In this document: positions 1 to 5,984 of the stretch, piece after piece
Position numbering within the stretch: the first letter of the stretch is position 1
How the letters are laid out: each line of letters starts with the position of its first letter
Assembly (NCBI GenBank): GCA_030610325.1
Contig: JAUWRZ010000150.1
Coordinates: 1-5,984, forward strand
From: Sulfurimonadaceae bacterium
GTDB taxonomy: Bacteria > Campylobacterota > Campylobacteria > Campylobacterales > Sulfurimonadaceae
Direction of reading: 5' to 3'
Length of the DNA stretch: 5,984 nt
Notes under the pieces: generated by a model
The model's input: only the letters and a program-made list of their open reading frames with translations
Databases searched by the model: none
What the model was told of the DNA's origin: nothing
Translations under genes and position numbers: made by a program

Positions 1-70
1 GGTGCAAGCTATCGTCCTAAGCTCTTTTGAATTACCTACGGGTAGTCCTACAAGACCTTATGACAATATC
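1..70. other. Left-edge segment, no confident gene; possible tail of a convergent gene
   Basis: This stretch lies downstream of the RDD gene. On the plus strand, frame 1 is open from the window edge for nine codons, ending GASYRPKLF before TGA at 28-30. Frame 2 is open from the edge to TGA at 83-85, ending in residues like PYDNISHLL. Either could be the C-terminus of a convergent gene entering from the left, but the piece is too short to recognise. On the minus strand no ATG or good start with a ribosome binding site is present, and all early reading frames hit stops. A short CTAC/GTAG inverted repeat near 35-45 has too small a loop and no T-tract to be a terminator. Confidence 0.2.
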
Positions 71-607
71 TCACACCTTCTTTGACCTCTGATGATATAC
101 AGGGTCATTAGAGGTGCCCTCTGTATATATCACTACCGTACCTGCAAGAAGGTCATGCAGTGCCCGCTTGTCTTGCCGAAAGGCTACCATCAAGAAGCCC
201 ATCAGCAAAAGAAGTGTCGAGACGATATAACCCAATGAACGGGTGATCGCCTGCTTGTTATCGATGTCACCCAACGTCTTGGCATCGACGATGGTGATAT
301 GCACCACTCTTTTCCCTGGTGTCGCACCGCGCCATCGCCGCCAGAACAGTACCGTCACAGCCAGTACGGCGAACTCAAAAAAGAGTTCCCAACGCAGATC
401 TGTTTGAGGCTGTTGTGCCAGCGCAGCAGAAGCATCACCCCGCATCGCATAAGCGATGTTCTGCTGGTACGTCGCCCAGTCGAACCACTGGCCATCACTT
501 AAAAAATAGATGATGATGGCTACAGGAAGTGCTAAGAAGAGCGTGTCAAGAAAGGAAGCCATGAACCTGGTCCAAAAACCTGCATATCGTACTTCTCTCT
601 TGTGCAT
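71..607 (-). CDS. RDD-family integral membrane protein
   Basis: A 178-residue inner-membrane protein of the RDD family (named for conserved Arg and Asp residues; Pfam PF06271 from memory). Numbering from the ATG at 607, the N-terminus YAGFWTRFMASFLDT (residues 8-22) carries the signature Arg14 and Asp21 leading into a first membrane helix (about 17-37). A second helix lies at about 73-90, followed by the typical GATPGKR motif (94-100), then a third helix (about 124-143) and the motif RQDKRALHDLLAGTVV after it. The overall three-helix layout and length are normal for the family. Function is unknown for most members; some RDD proteins have been linked to ion transport, which cannot be assigned here. 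The gene is the last of the visible minus-strand run, about 30 nt after guaB, and is probably co-transcribed. An upstream in-frame ATG at 628 would add seven residues (MVKREEA), but it has a poor ribosome binding site, and those residues are simply the translated purine-rich Shine-Dalgarno region of the ATG at 607. Confidence 0.88.
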   Translation of the reverse strand: MHKREVRYAGFWTRFMASFLDTLFLALPVAIIIYFLSDGQWFDWATYQQNIAYAMRGDASAALAQQPQTDLRWELFFEFAVLAVTVLFWRRWRGATPGKRVVHITIVDAKTLGDIDNKQAITRSLGYIVSTLLLLMGFLMVAFRQDKRALHDLLAGTVVIYTEGTSNDPVYHQRSKKV

Positions 608-610
608 CGC

Positions 611-621
611 CTCTTCCCTCT
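611..621 (-). promoter_or_regulatory. Ribosome binding site that decides the RDD gene start
   Basis: Read on the minus strand, AGAGGGAAGAGG precedes the ATG at 607: the AGAGGG core (621-616) lies 8 nt from the start. The alternative ATG at 628 is preceded only by TAGAGTAG, a weak match. This favours the shorter 178-residue protein. Confidence 0.6.
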
Positions 622-637
622 TTACCATCTACTCTAT

Positions 638-2092
<1,455 letters not shown>

Positions 2093-2094
<2 letters not shown>

Positions 2095-3436
2095 AATTAT
2101 AATCTAGTTGCTGTTCAATGCTTAATGCGCCATCAAACAGAGTCTGTTCTTCAAATGCTGCAGCGATAAGCTGCAGACCCACAGGCATACCGCCAGCACT
2201 CTTCTCTACAGGTATGGATATTGCAGGAAGACCGGCGAGGTTGACAGAGATGGTATAGAGATCACTCAGCTTCATCTCCATCGGGTCAGCAAGCGCACCG
2301 AACTTATTTGCTGTGCCTGGTGCTACCGGGCTTAAGATCAGGTCTACAGCCTTAAAGACTTTGGCATACTCGTCTTTGATAAGATGTCGTACCTTTTGTG
2401 CTTTGACATAGTAGGCATCATAGTAACCGCTTGAGAGTACGAAGTTCCCCAGTAAGATACGACGCTTTACCTCATCACCGAAACCATGTGAACGGGTCTG
2501 TACAAACGTATCGACGAGGTTCTTGCCCTCCTGACGATTTCCATAACGTATGCCGTCATAGCGGGCCAGGTTGGTAGTCGCTTCAGCTGTCGCTGTTATA
2601 TAGTATGCAGAGATATCATATTTGGCATCCATCAACTGCTTCTCGACGATGGTATGTCCAGCAGCTTTTAACGCTTCGATCGCTTTCTCATAAGCATGTT
2701 TGACATCATCAGAAGCTTCTGCGATATACTCAGGAAGTACTGCAATAGTAAGTTTACGTGAGGCATCAAGCTTATCACTCACTTTTCCATCGTCTCTTTC
2801 CACGCTGGTCGAGTCCTTGACATCATATCCACTGATGATGTCATACAAGATCGCCGCATCTTCGACGTTTTGTGTCATCGGACCTATCTGGTCAAGAGAT
2901 GAGGCATAAGCTCCCAGACCGTAACGGCTTACACGACCATAAGTCGGTTTCATCCCGACGATGCCACAAAAAGCGGCAGGCTGACGAATAGAACCGCCTG
3001 TGTCTGAACCCAGTGCCGCGATCGCCAGACCGGCACCGACAGCGGCTGCTGAACCGCCTGAGCTTCCACCCGGAACGCAGTCGCGATCATGCGGGTTTTG
3101 TGTCTTTCCGTAAAAACTTGACTCTGTCGTCGAACCCATGGCAAACTCATCCATATTGGTACGTCCAAAAGGGCTTAGACCGGCAGACTCAAGCTTCTCG
3201 ATGACCGTTGCATCGTAAGGAGCGATATAACCCTGCAGGATATTTGAGCCTGAGGTGACTGACCACTCTTTTACCTGGATGTTGTCTTTGATCGCGATCG
3301 GCACACCATCGCCTCTACTCTCAGTGGCGATGTAGGCATTAAGCTCCGGATCGGCTTCGATCTTTTGACGTAACTCCTCTTTAAAGGCTGCCAACTCACC
3401 TTTGGACAGCCCCATAGCCTCTTTTAGTGTGATCAA
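2093..3436 (-). CDS. gatA: Aspartyl/glutamyl-tRNA amidotransferase subunit A (GatA)
   Basis: Amidase-signature subunit of the GatCAB complex. It hydrolyses glutamine and passes ammonia to GatB, which converts Glu-tRNA(Gln), and in many bacteria Asp-tRNA(Asn), to the correctly amidated form. The 447-residue product is close to the usual 450-490. The Ser-cisSer-Lys triad is intact: Lys50 in GVPIAIKDN, Ser125 in [12 protein letters not shown] and Ser149 in [11 protein letters not shown], with the canonical 75- and 24-residue spacing. [13 protein letters not shown] (90-102) and the later [15 protein letters not shown] and GLPAISIPV blocks are further GatA hallmarks. The start is a TTG codon (3436-3434) giving [10 protein letters not shown], which resembles Campylobacter GatA and has an AAGGA site 6 nt upstream. 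A later in-frame ATG at codon 8 would cut this conserved N-terminus. gatB and gatC are not in the window, as is common where gat genes are dispersed. The presence of GatA suggests the organism uses indirect tRNA amidation. Confidence 0.98.
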
Positions 3437-3558
3437 CTCTCTTCCTTTGCTTTTTTTCCACGTTGTACCGCGGCGATCCCCAGACCGATGATGACAAAGA
3501 TCACAAAGATGGTCCCGATGGTAAAGCTCATAGGGACAGGCTGAGCCAGATCAGGCAT
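3433..3558 (-). CDS. Small single-pass membrane protein between ileS and gatA
   Basis: A 41-codon ORF starting ATG at 3558 and ending TGA at 3435-3433. The product has a short polar N-terminus ([10 protein letters not shown]), one strongly hydrophobic helix at about residues 12-31 ([19 protein letters not shown]), and a basic tail [10 protein letters not shown]. By the positive-inside rule the tail should be cytoplasmic and the N-terminus outside. There is no cleavage motif, so it is likely an anchored microprotein rather than a secreted one. It starts 8 nt inside the ileS end (ATGCCTGA contains the ileS stop) and its stop overlaps the gatA TTG start. An excellent GAGGGAG site lies 6 nt upstream of the ATG. 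From memory, Campylobacter jejuni has a small putative membrane protein at the same place (Cj1060c), which supports a real, conserved gene. I do not recognise a function. Confidence 0.8.
   Translation of the reverse strand: MPDLAQPVPMSFTIGTIFVIFVIIGLGIAAVQRGKKAKEES
3443..3447 (-). promoter_or_regulatory. Shine-Dalgarno for the TTG start of gatA
   Basis: Minus-strand AAGGA followed by AGAGAG and then TTG (3436). The 6-nt spacing supports the unusual TTG start. The site lies inside the 3' end of the small membrane ORF, encoding its Lys-Glu-rich tail. Confidence 0.6.
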
Positions 3559-5984
3559 TCAGCACTCCCTCACAGCGCTCGCACAGAGTATCCTCTTCTG
3601 CCGCATGGTATTTCCAACAACGTGGACATTTCGCTTTCGTAGCGTAGCCGATGACAAATGACTCGCCCTCAAGCTCAAAGCGTCCGGCCTCATCTGTGAT
3701 AGCTTCTGCAGTGATACCAGAGACGACAAACCAGTCTTCTGCTTCGACAGCATCCATACCGGCGATGATCGCAGAGCTAGTCGAGATCGTCAGCTCCAGT
3801 GTACTTTTTATCTTCTTCTCTTTTTTCAATCCATCGACGATCTCATAAAAAGCGTCACGGGCCTGTCGCATATAGATCTCATCAAAGATCGCAGCAGGGA
3901 CGTCAAGAGCTTGATGCGTAAGGTCGAAGATAGTGCCCCCCGTACCTTTGATGATCGATGGGGCACTCTCCAAGATCTCATCAGCGGTATAGGTCAAGAT
4001 CGGTGCGATCAGGGTCAGAAGCGAGTTGGCGATCATCGCCATCGCACTCTGACTTCCACGACGATGTGCATCATCCTGGGCGTCACAGTAGAGACGGTCT
4101 TTTGTCACATCGATATAGATCCCACTGAGCTCATTGACGACAAAATTGCTCAACAGGTTCATCCCCTGGACAAAGTTATAACTGCCAAACTGCTTATGGA
4201 CTTCATCAAATACCGTCTGTGCTTTTGCCACGATCCACTGGTCAAGTACACCCATCTCCGCATAAGGCAAGATGCTATCAAGATCATTGATGTTCGCCAG
4301 CATGATACGGAAGGTGTTACGCAGTTTACGATACTGCTCTGCGATCTGCTTAAGGATGTCATCCGAGATCTTCAGGTCGCTTTGATAATCACTCATCGCT
4401 ACCCACAGTCTCAGTATCTCTGAACCGTACTGCTTGATCACCTTGTCCGGAGCAACGACATTGCCCTTGGACTTGGACATCTTCTCACCTTTGGCATCAA
4501 CGGTAAAGCCATGCGTCAAGACCCCTTTGTATGGTGCTCTGTGCTGCACAGCCGCACTTAGGAACAGTGAGGACTGGAACCAACCGCGATGCTGGTCAGA
4601 ACCTTCAAGGTAGAGATCTGCCGGATAAGTGCCTGCATCATAGTTACGTGAACGCAAGACTGAGTTCCATGTCGAACCGCTGTCAAACCAGACATCAAGG
4701 ATATCGGTCACTTTTTCCAGCTCATCGGCTCTGTAACCGCTTCCCGGATAGAGCATCTGCTCTATAGGCATCGTGTACCAGGCATCAGAACCCTGCATCT
4801 CGAAGATCATGGCGATGAAGTTAAGGACCTTCTCATCGAGAATGACCTCTCCGGTCGCTTTGACACGGAAAAAGGCAATAGGCACACCCCAGTCACGCTG
4901 ACGGGAGATACACCAATCCGGACGGTTCTCGACCATCGAGCTAAGGCGTTTTCGACCTGTCTCCGGGTAGAAGTCTGTCTTACCGACCTCCTCTGTCGCG
5001 ATCTCGCGAAGGGTCTTACTCTCACCTTCTGGTGTCTGATCTACTGCGATGAACCACTGTCTAGTCGCACGAAAGATCAACGGCGTATGTGAACGCCAGC
5101 AGTGCGGGTATGAGTGTGAGAACTTAGATACTTTCAACAGACTCTCACCAAGCAGCTCAAGGATCGGCTCATTGGATTTGAAGATATGCTTACCGACAAA
5201 CTCTTCAGGATCAGGAAGTAGTCTCTCGTGAACGACTGTCTCATCGAAACAGCCTGTCTCATCGACGGGCATGATGACTTCAAGATCATACTTCAGACCG
5301 ATACGGTAGTCATCCTCACCATGACCCGGCGCGGTATGGACACAGCCTGTACCGTTGTCCATCAGGACATGCTCTCCGAGGACCATATGTGAACTTCGCC
5401 CGTTTAGCGGGTTGATGGCATGCAGGTTCTCAAAGACTTTAGCCTCAAAGGTCTGTACTACTTCACCTTTGATGACTTCAGCCGCGATCATTGCGTCATA
5501 AAGCGCCTCTGCGACGATATAACCGTCACTGCTTCGTACATACTTCTCATCCGGGTTAAAGGAAATACCGGTGTTTGCCGGAAGGGTCCATGGTGTCGTC
5601 GTCCAGATGACCGGAGCCGCACTGCCCTCTATACCCAAACGGATCTTTGACTCATCACTGAGCTCAAAAGCGACATAGATGGAGTGACTCTCTTTGTCTT
5701 CGTACTCCACTTCCGCTTCGGCCAATGCAGTACGCTCTGCCCAGCTCCAGTAGACAGGTTTGGAACGCTCTATGAGCAGCCCTTTTCCTGCGACATCACA
5801 GAGTGTGCGGTAGATGTTTGCCTCAAACTTATAGTCCATGGTCAGGTAAGGCTTCTCCCAGTCAGCCAGGATCCCTAACTGCTTGAACTCATCACGCTGG
5901 ACATCGACGATCTTTGCCGCATGAGATCGGCAAAGCTTTCTGACCTCTCCGGTATTTAACAGCTCTTTCTTCTTCTTGCCACCA
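3551..5984 (-). CDS. ileS: Isoleucyl-tRNA synthetase, 5' end beyond the window
   Basis: Class I synthetase that charges tRNA(Ile) and edits misactivated valine. The visible part is 810 residues; the frame stays open to the right edge, so roughly 105-110 N-terminal residues, including the HIGH motif, lie outside. Numbering from the first complete codon (5983), the order is: VQRDEFKQLGILADWEKPYLTM (28-49), part of the catalytic core; the editing (CP1) domain with the Thr-rich WTTTPWTLPANTG (127-139) and GTGCVHTAPGHGEDDY (211-226); DWCISRQRDWG (356-366); LDVWFDSG (429-436); GSDQHRGWF (461-469); KMSKS (501-505, bases 4483-4469); then the helical anticodon-binding domain. The C-terminus has a zinc-binding knuckle with CxxC pairs at Cys786/789 and Cys801/804, as in other bacterial IleS. 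All visible motifs are intact. The ATG at 5839 is an internal methionine (TMDYKFE), not the start. The stop overlaps the small membrane ORF by 8 nt. Confidence 0.98.
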   Translation of the reverse strand, partial: GGKKKKELLNTGEVRKLCRSHAAKIVDVQRDEFKQLGILADWEKPYLTMDYKFEANIYRTLCDVAGKGLLIERSKPVYWSWAERTALAEAEVEYEDKESHSIYVAFELSDESKIRLGIEGSAAPVIWTTTPWTLPANTGISFNPDEKYVRSSDGYIVAEALYDAMIAAEVIKGEVVQTFEAKVFENLHAINPLNGRSSHMVLGEHVLMDNGTGCVHTAPGHGEDDYRIGLKYDLEVIMPVDETGCFDETVVHERLLPDPEEFVGKHIFKSNEPILELLGESLLKVSKFSHSYPHCWRSHTPLIFRATRQWFIAVDQTPEGESKTLREIATEEVGKTDFYPETGRKRLSSMVENRPDWCISRQRDWGVPIAFFRVKATGEVILDEKVLNFIAMIFEMQGSDAWYTMPIEQMLYPGSGYRADELEKVTDILDVWFDSGSTWNSVLRSRNYDAGTYPADLYLEGSDQHRGWFQSSLFLSAAVQHRAPYKGVLTHGFTVDAKGEKMSKSKGNVVAPDKVIKQYGSEILRLWVAMSDYQSDLKISDDILKQIAEQYRKLRNTFRIMLANINDLDSILPYAEMGVLDQWIVAKAQTVFDEVHKQFGSYNFVQGMNLLSNFVVNELSGIYIDVTKDRLYCDAQDDAHRRGSQSAMAMIANSLLTLIAPILTYTADEILESAPSIIKGTGGTIFDLTHQALDVPAAIFDEIYMRQARDAFYEIVDGLKKEKKIKSTLELTISTSSAIIAGMDAVEAEDWFVVSGITAEAITDEAGRFELEGESFVIGYATKAKCPRCWKYHAAEEDTLCERCEGVLNA
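3565..3571 (-). promoter_or_regulatory. Shine-Dalgarno of the small membrane ORF
   Basis: Minus-strand GAGGGAG lies 6 nt before the ATG at 3558, within the last codons of ileS (encoding Cys-Glu-Gly-Val). Its near-ideal match and spacing is one of the main arguments that the 41-codon ORF is translated. Confidence 0.7.

Noticed and set aside
34..50. Small inverted repeat CTACGGGTAG as a terminator
   Set aside because: The four-base arms leave only a two-base loop and there is no following T-run on either strand.
626..628. ATG at 628 as the RDD gene start
   Set aside because: The ribosome binding site is weak, and the extra residues VKREEA are the translation of the AGAGGGAAGAGG site serving the ATG at 607. 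It remains possible but less likely.
2950..3168. 72-codon minus-strand frame inside gatA, and similar minus-strand frames inside ileS
   Set aside because: They are out-of-frame readings of conserved GatA and IleS coding sequence with no family features.
3911..4423. 170-codon plus-strand open frame antisense to ileS
   Set aside because: It is fully opposite the anticodon-binding domain of IleS, with no recognisable motif or clear ribosome binding site; it is a shadow frame.
5837..5839. ATG at 5839 as the ileS start
   Set aside because: The same frame continues upstream to the window edge through conserved IleS sequence (DEFKQLG, DWEKPYLT), so this methionine is internal and the gene is simply cut by the window.

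Overview
This window is a compact stretch of housekeeping genes, all transcribed from the minus strand. In transcription order, right to left, it holds: isoleucyl-tRNA synthetase (ileS, running off the right edge without its N-terminus); a 41-residue single-pass membrane protein; GatA, the amidase subunit of the Glu-tRNA(Gln)/Asp-tRNA(Asn) amidotransferase; IMP dehydrogenase (guaB); and an RDD-family membrane protein. Junctions are extremely tight. ileS and the small ORF overlap by 8 nt, the small ORF and gatA by 3 nt (shared bases 3433-3435, sequence TTGA across the two start/stop codons), gatA and guaB are 9 nt apart, and guaB and the RDD gene about 30 nt apart. No internal terminator or promoter is apparent, so one polycistronic transcript is likely.

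The order ileS - small membrane protein - gatA - guaB matches, from memory, the arrangement in Campylobacter jejuni (around Cj1061c to Cj1058c), and the GatA N-terminus (MITLKEA) resembles the Campylobacter protein. Base composition is roughly 45-50% GC by eye, well above Campylobacter. A Campylobacterota member such as a Sulfurovum- or Sulfurimonas-like sulfur oxidiser is my best guess; this is inference, not proof.

Functionally, IleS and GatA both supply charged tRNAs: IleS charges tRNA(Ile), and GatA, with GatB and GatC encoded elsewhere, corrects mischarged tRNA(Gln) and/or tRNA(Asn). GuaB makes XMP for GMP/GTP synthesis. The cluster therefore links translation capacity with guanine nucleotide supply. 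The two small membrane proteins have no known link to these pathways.

The leftmost ~70 bases hold no confident gene; they may carry the tail of a convergent plus-strand gene. I see no mobile element, CRISPR array, RNA gene, repeat family or evident novel system. The item most worth a second look is the 41-codon membrane ORF between ileS and gatA, which is easily missed by length cut-offs.
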